Assembly (NCBI GenBank): GCA_900769785.1
Contig: CAAGHV010000111.1
Coordinates: 1-14,795 of the forward strand
Source: Bacteroidales bacterium
GTDB lineage: Bacteria; Bacteroidota; Bacteroidia; Bacteroidales; P3
Direction of reading: 5' to 3'
Length of the DNA: 14,795 nt
How positions within the stretch are numbered: position 1 is the first letter of the stretch; each line of letters starts with the position of its first letter. The notes below the pieces were generated by a model that worked only from the letters and a program-made list of their open reading frames with translations, was not told the DNA's origin and did no database searches. The position numbers and the translations under genes were made by a program. Of this stretch, positions 1 through 7,146 are shown one piece after another.

Positions 1-181
1 CTCGAATGCGTCGCCGAGTCGACTGGTTGAGGGTATAGGAGTCGACTCGAACGCTCCGCCGACTCGACTCAATCATTTCTCCGACTCGACTGGTTGTAGG
101 TATAGGAGTCGACTCCGCGACGCCGCCGAGTCGACTCGGGGAAGTGTCGGAGTCGAGTCGACGGAGTCGCGGAGTCGACTC
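1..181. repeat. GC-rich island of GAGTCGACTC palindromes with a 67-bp-period repeat
   Basis: The perfect 10-bp palindrome GAGTCGACTC occurs at 39-48, 106-115, 128-137 and 172-181; the third sits inside a 14-bp perfect palindrome (126-139). GTCGAC occurs six times here (18, 41, 108, 130, 157, 174) and I saw no copy elsewhere in the window. Segments 16-70 and 83-137 align without gaps at an offset of 67, with about 45 of 55 bases identical, and share the core CTGGTTG..GGTATAGGAGTC. By hand count 1-180 is about 61% G+C against AT-rich surroundings. A period of 67 is not a multiple of three, so this is unlikely to be a coding repeat. It continues off the left edge, so its full extent is unknown. 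It could be an intergenic repeat family, a protein-binding array or a structured RNA. Confidence 0.85.
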
Positions 182-371
182 GGCGAAATCATCCACCCCT
201 CAGCACGTATTTCCCTATCCAAAACTCCCGTACTTGCCATCCAAAACCATGCGGTTTAGCAGCCAAAAGTGCCATACTTTTGGGCCGCAACTCCAATACT
301 TTGTAATTTGCTGATTTATCTTATCTCTTTTGTGTCAACTATTTTTTCAGCACAAGGCATTTCCTCATTTA
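182..371. other. Non-coding stretch after the repeat island
   Basis: Together with the repeat island this makes 371 bases without a credible gene. The one open frame on the plus strand (269-469) is short, resembles no family I know and runs into the antisense of the next gene. The visible structures are the hairpin at 263-283 and loosely repeated words around it (CTTGCCATCCAAAA near 233-246, GCCATACTTTTGG at 271-283). It may be the remnant of a dispersed repeat. Confidence 0.5.
263..283. repeat. Perfect 8-bp inverted repeat (hairpin)
   Basis: CCAAAAGT at 263-270 and ACTTTTGG at 276-283 are exact reverse complements around a 5-base loop. It lies about 90 bases downstream of the end of the NDK-like gene on the minus strand. 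No T-run follows it on either strand, so an intrinsic terminator is not well supported. It may instead be part of an intergenic repeat. Confidence 0.6.
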
Positions 372-860
372 CTATAATTGGTAGCACTCGTTTTCGAAAC
401 AATATTCGGTCCGGCAACGAGTTTCTTCTTCGTCGGAAAAATAAATTGAAGCTTCGCGTTGCAGATTAATAAAGTTGTCCGAAGTATGTAGGACGTTTCT
501 CATTTCGTCTTTGCCATAGCATTTTCTGAAATAGTCTTTCCATCGGTTAGTTTCCTTCAGTATATGGTTTTCGCCTGTATATGGGCTTTTCAATATGTAG
601 CCACGACTTATATCGGACGAGATATAGGTACACAACTCGGCAAAGAAAGGTTTATTGCAATGCATTATATATAACTTTTCGGCTTCGGAATAGTCAAGGA
701 TTTTCTGTGTTTGTTTCAGTACCCTATAACCTTCATTGGAAAAGACTTCGAGTATTATCTGCGAACGGTGTAGAAATCCGGGCTTTACTATCAATAAAGT
801 ATCATAATATTTTGGCACTTGACATATCCATTGTTGTGAGGTATTATTTTGTTTTTCCAT
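372..860 (-). CDS. Divergent nucleoside-diphosphate-kinase-like protein
   Basis: The 162-residue product aligns with nucleoside diphosphate kinase, which moves phosphate between nucleotides through a phosphohistidine. Visible matches are the lysine of VKP (K26), the Y...KPFF segment (Y64, P71-F73), ETN (103-105), R112, and the active-site block RNVLHTSD with the histidine at H125. Spacing from R112 to H125 equals that of the human enzyme (R105 to H118). It departs from the family in several ways: the usual RGDF motif is missing, the position of human R88 is N98, three residues are lost before R112, and a Cys-rich tail of about 15 residues follows. It is therefore a paralogue or specialised NDK, not an obvious housekeeping ndk; activity is plausible but unproven. 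The ATG at 860 gives normal NDK length. It ends with TAG and stands alone, 156 bases from the next gene. Confidence 0.72.
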   Translation of the reverse strand: MEKQNNTSQQWICQVPKYYDTLLIVKPGFLHRSQIILEVFSNEGYRVLKQTQKILDYSEAEKLYIMHCNKPFFAELCTYISSDISRGYILKSPYTGENHILKETNRWKDYFRKCYGKDEMRNVLHTSDNFINLQREASIYFSDEEETRCRTEYCFENECYQL

Positions 861-1016
861 TGCTTCGATATTTTAGTTGTTTTGTGTTGCCTATAAAACA
901 TCAAACACCTAATCTTGTTTTCCATAGCAATGATATTTATACCTTTTTGCAACATTTGCTTAATGATATATAACTAAGTAATCCAAATATGAATTTCACT
1001 ATCAAACAATATAGTA

Positions 1017-1511
1017 TCAATTCTTCTTTATCTCTAATACCTCTAAGTCTTTAGGTGTTTTGCCATCTATAGTAAACCTCACCAATGTCGATACCTTATG
1101 AAATCCTTGACGTCCTGCTGCACCTGGATTGATATGCAATAGATTATACTTTCTATCAGGCATCACTTTCAGTATATGTGAATGTCCGGATATGAATATA
1201 TCGGGGCGTTGCTGCTCTATCAAAGGTAATATTCTCCGTTCATAACGACCCGGGTAACCACCTATGTGAGTAATAAGCACTTTGGCACTTTCGCAAAAGA
1301 ATAATTGGTTTTCGGAAGTTTCATGTCTAATATCCCATCCATCCATATTGCCATACACAGCCCTTAGTGGTTTGAATGCTTGCAACTCTATAAGAGCATC
1401 CATGCTTCCTATATCGCCGGCATGCCATATTTCATCACAATCTTTGAAGAAATCATATACCTGATTGGGCACTATTCCGTGTGTATCTGATAGAATTCCT
1501 ATTCGTTTCAT
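1017..1511 (-). CDS. YfcE/MJ0936-family metallophosphoesterase
   Basis: The 164-residue protein is a compact calcineurin-like phosphoesterase of the YfcE/MJ0936 type, cytosolic and dependent on two metal ions. All the metal-binding motifs are visible in order: SDTHG (D9, H11), AGDIGS (D33), YGNMDG (N55), THIGG (H82) and SGHSH (H110, H112), and the length is normal for the family. Relatives hydrolyse phosphodiesters, but the natural substrate is usually unknown and cannot be read here. The ATG at 1511 lies directly before the first strand carrying SDTHG. It is transcribed away from the EamA gene, with a symmetric pair of promoter-like boxes between them, and it ends with TGA, which shows that TGA is a normal stop in this genome. 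Confidence 0.92.
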   Translation of the reverse strand: MKRIGILSDTHGIVPNQVYDFFKDCDEIWHAGDIGSMDALIELQAFKPLRAVYGNMDGWDIRHETSENQLFFCESAKVLITHIGGYPGRYERRILPLIEQQRPDIFISGHSHILKVMPDRKYNLLHINPGAAGRQGFHKVSTLVRFTIDGKTPKDLEVLEIKKN

Positions 1512-1520
1512 TATTTTTTG

Positions 1521-1548
1521 TACCTTTGCATTTCGATTTGCAAAGATA
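1521..1548. promoter_or_regulatory. Divergent promoter-like boxes in an inverted repeat
   Basis: TACCTTTG (1521-1528) reads on the plus strand and TATCTTTG (1548-1541) on the minus strand. Both fit the Bacteroidetes -7 consensus TAnnTTTG. They overlap the arms of a 7-bp inverted repeat, CTTTGCA at 1524-1530 and TGCAAAG at 1539-1545. The minus box lies 30 bases before the phosphoesterase start, a normal distance. The plus box would leave a leader of roughly 90 bases before the EamA start. I see no clear TTTG -33 element for either. Confidence 0.45.
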
Positions 1549-1627
1549 CGAATTTTATTATATAGTTATAAATCAGTGATAAGATTTTTTTTTGATACAA
1601 CGGATATAATATAAAAACAACAAGAAA

Positions 1628-2530
1628 ATGAAGAAAAACAACATACTTACATACATATTATTGGTGCTTACTGCGGTATTTTGGGGTGGTTCGTTTGTAC
1701 TTACCAAAGAAATTTTTCTTAGTGCACCATCTATAACGCCATCTATAATAGTAACCCTTCGTTTGGTAATAGCATCGGTAGTATTTGTTCCCTTTTTGCT
1801 TATTACAAAAAAATGGCAACGCATAGAACGCAAAGATTGGAAATACTTCTTTATACTAGCATTTCTCGAACCATTTACTTATTTTCTTTGCGAAAACAAC
1901 GGCATAAAACTAGTACCCGGAGGTATATCATCCATAATCATTGCCACCATTCCTGTGTTTGTACCTTTTGGACTATACTTTGCCTATCACGAAAAATTGC
2001 ACAAAATAAACATAATCGGTGTAATTTTATCTCTTGTAGGTATAGCTGTAATGATTTCGGGCGATGGCATGAGCACCAATGTAAGTACAAAGGGTATAAT
2101 ACTTCTGTTTGGTGCTGTAGTGATAGCCGTTGTATATACAATAATACTTATGAAGGTGGTAAACCGCTACCACCCATTTACCATTACTGTAAATATGAAC
2201 CTTATAGGCCTAATTTATTTTATACCCACACTATTGATATTCGATTATCAGAATCTGATGGATGTAACCTTTACTGTAAAAATATTGGCTATGATAGCTT
2301 GCTTGGGTATTGTTTGTTCTACGCTGTCGTATGTATTTTTCAACTACGGCATAAGAAAAGTGGGAGCATCGCGTGCCAGTGTGTTTAACAACTCTATTCC
2401 GGTGTTCACCCTTCTGTTTGCAACCATATTGGGACAAGAGGATGTTACTATTACCAAAATAATAGGTATGGCTATTGCAATATTCGGTGTAGTGATAGCA
2501 CAGATCAAGCCCAAAGACAGAAAAGTATAA
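1628..2530 (+). CDS. EamA/DMT-family membrane transporter
   Basis: The 300-residue protein is very hydrophobic, with about ten predicted membrane segments arranged as two EamA halves (roughly residues 8-145 and 155-292). The first helix carries the family motif FWGGSFVLTK. A conserved stretch near residues 87-110 contains ENNGIKLVPGGISSII, typical of DMT exporters, and the second half has the matching VGASRASVFNNSIPVF segment. Such proteins are inner-membrane drug/metabolite transporters, often exporters of amino acids or small metabolites; the substrate cannot be predicted. The ATG at 1628 gives the usual short cytoplasmic N terminus and length. It is the only plus-strand gene in the window and ends 9 bases before the convergent PD40/OmpA-like gene. 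Confidence 0.9.
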   Translation: MKKNNILTYILLVLTAVFWGGSFVLTKEIFLSAPSITPSIIVTLRLVIASVVFVPFLLITKKWQRIERKDWKYFFILAFLEPFTYFLCENNGIKLVPGGISSIIIATIPVFVPFGLYFAYHEKLHKINIIGVILSLVGIAVMISGDGMSTNVSTKGIILLFGAVVIAVVYTIILMKVVNRYHPFTITVNMNLIGLIYFIPTLLIFDYQNLMDVTFTVKILAMIACLGIVCSTLSYVFFNYGIRKVGASRASVFNNSIPVFTLLFATILGQEDVTITKIIGMAIAIFGVVIAQIKPKDRKV

Positions 2531-2568
2531 AAAAACAGTTTAGTCGATAATGTTATATATCAATCGAC
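2531..2568 (-). terminator. Possible terminator of the PorP-PD40 operon
   Basis: GTCGAT at 2543-2548 and ATCGAC at 2563-2568 form a 6-bp stem around a 14-base AT-rich loop. Reading the minus strand, a run of seven T follows about eight bases later, inside the 9-base gap to the EamA gene. The stem overlaps the last codons of the minus-strand gene and is weak, so this is only a candidate. Confidence 0.25.
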
Positions 2569-4861
2569 ACTTTATAGCAAATTCTTCGCCTTTTATCCTC
2601 AACTCTATAGGGATTGGATATCCATTAGCAACATCCAATTTGTGAGTATCTATTATAAATGACAATGCCAAATTACACCCGGATACCCTTTCGGGATATA
2701 TTACTGCCTTTACATTATCTATATCGTCCAAGTGGCAATCAACTTCCTCAGCTTCGTTGCCGGCTATTATAAAACCCAGTATTATCTCGTCGATAGTACC
2801 TTTTTTTATATCTCCAATAAAAAAGTCCAACGGTTTATCGGCCATAAGTACACTTGTGGTATCGAAGTATTGATAGTCTAATATTTCTATCTTTCGCTCC
2901 AATGCAGCATCCAGTCCATATACCGAACGGCGGACATCTTTAGCATTGCTACTCACCCTATTGTCTGCTTTGGAACTACCAAATGGAACTTCTTCCACTA
3001 TAAGGTTACCATCTTCCACACCTTTTAGCATCACCAAAGAAGTGTCCATCTGTTGTAGCTGATTGACAAACGATGATATCCGTCGTTGTGATAATATATA
3101 GTTATACTCACTTGTATGTAATGGGCTTGCAAATCCCTTTATCAACAGTTTTACCTTACGCCCTTTTAGCAAATCTTTGCGCAACAACGATAAAAATGAT
3201 TTCAAGCGATTGTAGTTGTTTTCCACACTATCAACAAAGAAAGCTTCTAACCTTGCAGCCTCTTCTACATCACCTGCCTTTGTATGAATATTCAAATATT
3301 CATCACGTTTACCAATATAACTCTTATAGGTATCTTCGTAGGTAAGCAGTGTAGTTTTGGATAATGAGCGAGGGTCGGGTTCATCGTTGTGAAAGAATAA
3401 CGATATAGGTATAAGCATACGAGCCTGCTGTTGCAACGAAAGGTCTATAGGTACTGCCATTATAGTATCCTTCTTTCGTTTGAGACATGGACAAGTAGAG
3501 TCTATAACTATGTTCCACTTATATATATCATTGCAACAAGTATTACCTGGTGTAAAGAACGAACCCTCCCTATTGGAAGTAAGAAATCCCGTAGTAGTAT
3601 CAGGGTAACTGAGTGAAAAATATAGGTCGTTAGCCGAAGTATTGATGGGTTCACCCAAGTTTATAGGCATCTTCCATTGGTCGCGCCCGCCGGCAGATTC
3701 GAATATATCGTAACCACCATAGCCATAATGCCAATCGGAGGCAAAGAATATCGACTTTGTTTGGTCAGAATAATATGGAGTAATCTCGTTACCGGGTGTA
3801 TTGATAGGACCACCTAAGTTGACACTTTTACCAATATTGTTGCTGTCTAATACCACATACCATATATCCATACCTCCACTACCTCCTGGACGGTCGGAAC
3901 TGAAGTATAGCAACGTTTTGCCATCGGTATGACCTATGGTTGGATGTGTTGATGTGTAACCTTCGATATTGACATCCGATGCTATCTTGCTAGGCGTTGT
4001 CCACTTCTTGTCCCTATACTCCGTCATATATATACCACACATATTACCCTCTCCATTATAATTAGCATCACATAGGGTAAAATATATTGTTTTAGTACTA
4101 TCGTCGTAAGCAATATTTCCGGAGTGCATACGGGTATCATTCAACCCCCATTCATTGAGTATGGCCTTGGATAGTTTTCCATTCTTGAGGTAGTTTGTTT
4201 GATATATCTGAGTAAGTATAAATTCTGAAAATACAGCATTCTTCGATTCCGACTTAGTTACATGTGTAGTGCGAGCAAATAATATTGCCGACCCTATCTT
4301 TATAGCTGCCGACTCGTTCATCTTGGTATTTATCTGCTTGCTAAGATGGTCTATTTCGTAATAATATGGTTTGGAAGTTGTATCTTTTCGTTGGGCCAAC
4401 ACCCAATAGCACGATTGTCTCTCCTGCAACGCCTTCTTTTCGAATACCAATGCTTTATATTTACCTTGAGCCAAATAGGCATCAAATACCGATATTGCCG
4501 AATCGGGTCTATTGTCAGATCTATACATTGTAGCCAAATAATACAACGCATCGGGATAAGTAGCATAGCCTCCCGTAGTTTGACCAAGCATTTTGTAATA
4601 CTTTATTGCTTGCTTATAATCGTTGCAATGCCTGGCAGACTCGGCTGCCTTATACATAAGTTCTGTATTGGTTTTGTTTTTGCGAAGAGCCTTCTTATAA
4701 AAATCCAATGCCTCGTTGTAATAACCTTCTTCAAAAGCACTATTTGCTTTCAGCCAATCCGATGTCTGCGCCTCAGTAGTACCCAACGATACTACAACCA
4801 TCAACATCACTGCCAATAGTTGCAACATCAATTGTTTTATGTCAATAACTGCTCTTTTCAT
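2540..4861 (-). CDS. TPR-PD40-OmpA-like protein, partner of PorP/SprF
   Basis: The 773-residue protein starts with a signal peptide (hydrophobic 11-27, likely cleavage near TEA-Q, about residue 31; no lipobox). TPR-like helices follow at about 34-150, including EEGYYNEALDFYKKAL. A PD40/WD40-like propeller region comes next, with repeats ending GGMDIWYV (329-336), GGYDIFES (382-389) and CNDIYKW (443-449). An OmpA-like domain lies at about 565-662: KGFAS, YNYILSQRRISSF (586-598), EVPFGSS and ERKIEI. The conserved peptidoglycan-binding aspartate of GHTD is absent (S579), while N587 and R594 fit. A further domain of about 100 residues (674-773) has the spacing of DUF1573 (DFFIGDIKKGTIDE). The architecture recalls T9SS-associated proteins of the PorE/SprF-partner class. 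It lies 15 bases downstream of porP, so co-expression and an envelope role are likely. Confidence 0.82.
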   Translation of the reverse strand: MKRAVIDIKQLMLQLLAVMLMVVVSLGTTEAQTSDWLKANSAFEEGYYNEALDFYKKALRKNKTNTELMYKAAESARHCNDYKQAIKYYKMLGQTTGGYATYPDALYYLATMYRSDNRPDSAISVFDAYLAQGKYKALVFEKKALQERQSCYWVLAQRKDTTSKPYYYEIDHLSKQINTKMNESAAIKIGSAILFARTTHVTKSESKNAVFSEFILTQIYQTNYLKNGKLSKAILNEWGLNDTRMHSGNIAYDDSTKTIYFTLCDANYNGEGNMCGIYMTEYRDKKWTTPSKIASDVNIEGYTSTHPTIGHTDGKTLLYFSSDRPGGSGGMDIWYVVLDSNNIGKSVNLGGPINTPGNEITPYYSDQTKSIFFASDWHYGYGGYDIFESAGGRDQWKMPINLGEPINTSANDLYFSLSYPDTTTGFLTSNREGSFFTPGNTCCNDIYKWNIVIDSTCPCLKRKKDTIMAVPIDLSLQQQARMLIPISLFFHNDEPDPRSLSKTTLLTYEDTYKSYIGKRDEYLNIHTKAGDVEEAARLEAFFVDSVENNYNRLKSFLSLLRKDLLKGRKVKLLIKGFASPLHTSEYNYILSQRRISSFVNQLQQMDTSLVMLKGVEDGNLIVEEVPFGSSKADNRVSSNAKDVRRSVYGLDAALERKIEILDYQYFDTTSVLMADKPLDFFIGDIKKGTIDEIILGFIIAGNEAEEVDCHLDDIDNVKAVIYPERVSGCNLALSFIIDTHKLDVANGYPIPIELRIKGEEFAIKCRLIYNIID

Positions 4862-4876
4862 TTCATACTACTATAT

Positions 4877-5863
4877 CTACAAAAACGTTGGACAAGGAAT
4901 ACTTTTATTTCTTTTTTTAACCCCATCATTCAATCGGTAACCCAATGCTATCTCAAAACCTCCCACTCCATTGCTTGCCGGCTTAAGGCCTGAGAAGTTA
5001 TAATCATAACTTGCACCAAGTATAAAAGCATCTAACTCCAATGTAACACTAAACACAACAGCATCGGTATGCCTCATATATACGCCCGCTGCACATGCCA
5101 CATCGTAAGATGCCACCCCATAGCCATGCCATTTGACATCAAGCCCATACAAAAGTTCGTTGTAGTTGTTTTGAAACTTATAGACAACTACCGGCAATAT
5201 CGATACATTTTCGCTCATACCTATCTCCATACGAGTATATACATTATAGCTAGGATGTAGAAAAATGTCATCGAGTTGCATATAAGATATATTGGGTTTG
5301 TTCAAATGCTTTGCTCCCAAGCCTAATTTTATAGTAAAATTATCAATAGGGTTGTAGAACCATGCAACACCCACACCCATATCAGCATATCCGGCTTTAG
5401 TGGTTTCGAAAGTCTCGTCACTTTCGGGCAACTCAGCATTAAGTGGGTTGAACGACCTTTGTCCTATTCCCAACGACAATCCAATAGATATAAAATGGTT
5501 GTTTGCCTTATTCAATCCACGAAAATAAGATATTATTGCATCGGCTTGGGTTATTCCATAGCCAAGTGTTCCTGCTTCATCGGCCGACAGAGCAAAACCT
5601 ACATTGATTCCATCTCCATAATATCTGCGACGGTAGGCATTCCATTCGCCGGTAAAGGCAAAGGTCTCATATGGCTCGCTTACAGATGCCCATTGGTTAC
5701 GATAAACAAGTCCAAACCTTCCCTTTCCCTCAAAGAAACCGGAATAGGCAGGGTTGAGCAATACGGGATTGATATCTATTTGCGAAAAATGAATATCCTG
5801 CCCCATTCCACCATGGAATAGCGCTAGTATAAACATACAATATAGAGTCAATTTCTTACACAT
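4877..5863 (-). CDS. PorP/SprF family type IX secretion/gliding membrane protein
   Basis: The 328-residue protein has a signal peptide (about 1-21) followed by QDIHFSQ and the family hallmark NP.LLNPAYSGFF near residues 32-44. The remainder looks like an outer-membrane beta-barrel with alternating strands, ending GGFEIALGYRL and the typical terminal CPTF motif. PorP/SprF proteins are Bacteroidetes outer-membrane components linked to type IX secretion and gliding adhesins. Paralogues next to OmpA-like genes are common, so this may serve one particular cargo and not be the core PorP. The frame can be extended to a TTG at 5887, but the ATG at 5863 is preferred. It places the signal sequence normally, and the -7 promoter box overlaps the TTG. 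It is the first gene of a two-gene unit. Confidence 0.88.
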   Translation of the reverse strand: MCKKLTLYCMFILALFHGGMGQDIHFSQIDINPVLLNPAYSGFFEGKGRFGLVYRNQWASVSEPYETFAFTGEWNAYRRRYYGDGINVGFALSADEAGTLGYGITQADAIISYFRGLNKANNHFISIGLSLGIGQRSFNPLNAELPESDETFETTKAGYADMGVGVAWFYNPIDNFTIKLGLGAKHLNKPNISYMQLDDIFLHPSYNVYTRMEIGMSENVSILPVVVYKFQNNYNELLYGLDVKWHGYGVASYDVACAAGVYMRHTDAVVFSVTLELDAFILGASYDYNFSGLKPASNGVGGFEIALGYRLNDGVKKRNKSIPCPTFL

Positions 5864-5884
5864 TATTCTTTCGCAAAATTGTTG

Positions 5885-5892
5885 CAAATATA
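5885..5892 (-). promoter_or_regulatory. -7 promoter box (TATATTTG) of the porP unit
   Basis: On the minus strand TATATTTG matches the Bacteroidetes -7 consensus TAnnTTTG and sits 21 bases before the chosen ATG at 5863. No clear TTTG -33 box is seen about 19 bases upstream. Its position supports the 5863 start over the upstream TTG. Confidence 0.55.
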
Positions 5893-6351
5893 CAACTTTT
5901 TCGGCACATTGCGCAGAGTTTATACATATAACGAAATTTATTGCTGAATTATAAATATTTAGATTGACCCAAACATACCTATGCCATTACAATGATGATA
6001 TAGTTTTACAAGTTTTACTCGTTGGTTGAATTAAATTCGTCAATATTTACACATATAAATTGGAAACTTGCAACAATTGTTTGAAATACAAATTAAAAAT
6101 ACTTTGGACAGAGGAATCAATTTTCATCACGAGGTTGATAAATCTACCTCCCCTTATAGCAACACTGACATAGGGAGGAAATTCGAACTACATCACGAGA
6201 GATTTTTAAGCCTATATATCTCCAACAATTTCCACCATATCAGTATAACTATAATGTTTTACCAAAAAATGATTTACAGTAGAGTAAAGTATAGATAATG
6301 TAATTCATTCAACGGATGAAAAAAAACAGATACAATCCTAATATACTAAGT
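5893..6351. other. Gene-poor AT-rich region
   Basis: About 460 bases with no recognised gene. A 76-codon plus-strand frame (6068-6298) depends on a TTG start and resembles no family I know. Visible details are an inverted repeat CCTCCC (6147-6152) / GGGAGG (6173-6178) with a 20-base loop, and a direct repeat CATCACGAG at 6125-6133 and 6191-6199. It lies beside a broken gene, so it may be decayed coding sequence, but I cannot identify an ancestor. Confidence 0.4.
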
Positions 6352-7079
6352 TTACCTATAAGACACAGGCCTAATCGTAGCTCCACGATAGCGAAAAAAC
6401 TATTATCAACCCACCTATCTAATCTATCATAACAAAGACAAGATGCAGATATATTATTGTTTTTGTCATATGACGAAGTCCAAATGTATCCCATTATACC
6501 GTCATTATAGTTATCTCTAAAACTACGATAACCTGTTGCAGGAAGGAAAATGCTATTACCATTGGGCCCAACTACTCAATAACCTCTTATACCTTTTTGC
6601 ATAATCCAATACCATGTACATTTTTCAATCAATTCCTCGGTCTCTTCTTTGCTGGGCATACGCCAACCTATTTCCCAATTAGATTTTGCTGCATCGTTGG
6701 AATATGTATTAGAAATATCCAATATATCCTTAGAAAATGTCTTACTGTTAAGATCAGAATATTCAATCTTAGGCTCTATTTCGCCCCATGCATAATAATT
6801 ACCATATTCCTCCGGATACCTTGCACCCAAATTACAAGCTGCCCATTTTACCTTCAACCCAAGATCTACATACTCACATCCATTAATACTACATGCGGGA
6901 TTTATTATAGGTTGCCCACATTGATGACAAAACCTCGCTTTAAGTTCTGAAACATCTTTACCATATTCCGAACAATCTCTATTTGCACATGCATACAAAT
7001 AAGTTTCTAATTTATTGCCACATCTTGAACAATATTTTGAAGTATCACTATTATTATGATTACATTTAGGATATTTCAT
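6352..7079 (-). pseudogene. Broken zinc-ribbon + Fib_succ_major domain protein
   Basis: The N terminus is a double zinc-ribbon (C6, C17, C20; C31, C36, C51, C54); the first ribbon lacks one cysteine, reading YPKC where relatives have CPKC. From residue 69 comes a 'Fibrobacter succinogenes major paralogous' type domain with EYVDLGLKVKWAACNLGA, EYGNYYAWGE and WRMPSKEE. The reading stops at TGA (6578-6576) after GIRGY, yet the same frame continues with the expected GPNGNSIFLPATGYR. A second lesion follows: at the A-run 6394-6399 (T-run in the gene), one missing base shifts the frame. Restoring it gives FFRYRGATIRPV and a TAA at 6354-6352, so the repaired gene would be 243 codons including the stop. 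The intact remnant is 167 residues (6576-7079). Function is unknown; relatives are numerous Bacteroidetes surface or cytosolic proteins. A CGA-to-TGA change would explain the nonsense codon. Confidence 0.8.
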
Positions 7080-7146
7080 AATTCATTATTACCGGACATT
7101 TCTATTTATTCCATCTAAACGAAATAAATGGTAGCAATTAAATTGA

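Noticed and set aside
1..181. CRISPR array
   Set aside because: Spacing of the short palindromes is irregular, there are only two longer repeat copies, and no unique spacers of constant size or cas genes are present.
581..973. Plus-strand open frame of 130 codons opposite the NDK-like gene
   Set aside because: It lies almost wholly antisense to a gene with clear family motifs and its translation resembles no family I know.
5864..5887. Upstream TTG start for PorP adding eight residues
   Set aside because: The TTG overlaps the promoter -7 box and the extension precedes a complete signal peptide beginning at the ATG at 5863.
6068..6298. Plus-strand frame of 76 codons in the gene-poor region
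   Set aside because: It depends on a TTG start, has no recognisable domain and no promoter or ribosome-site support.
6576..6578. Recoding of TGA (selenocysteine or altered genetic code) in the zinc-ribbon gene
   Set aside because: TGA ends the phosphoesterase gene normally, a second frameshift follows in the same gene, and no selenocysteine-type context is evident, so decay is simpler.
7104..7129. ATTTATT/AATAAAT inverted repeat downstream of the DUF2520 gene as a terminator
   Set aside because: The stem is AT-only with a 12-base loop and no T-run follows; this is expected by chance in such AT-rich DNA.
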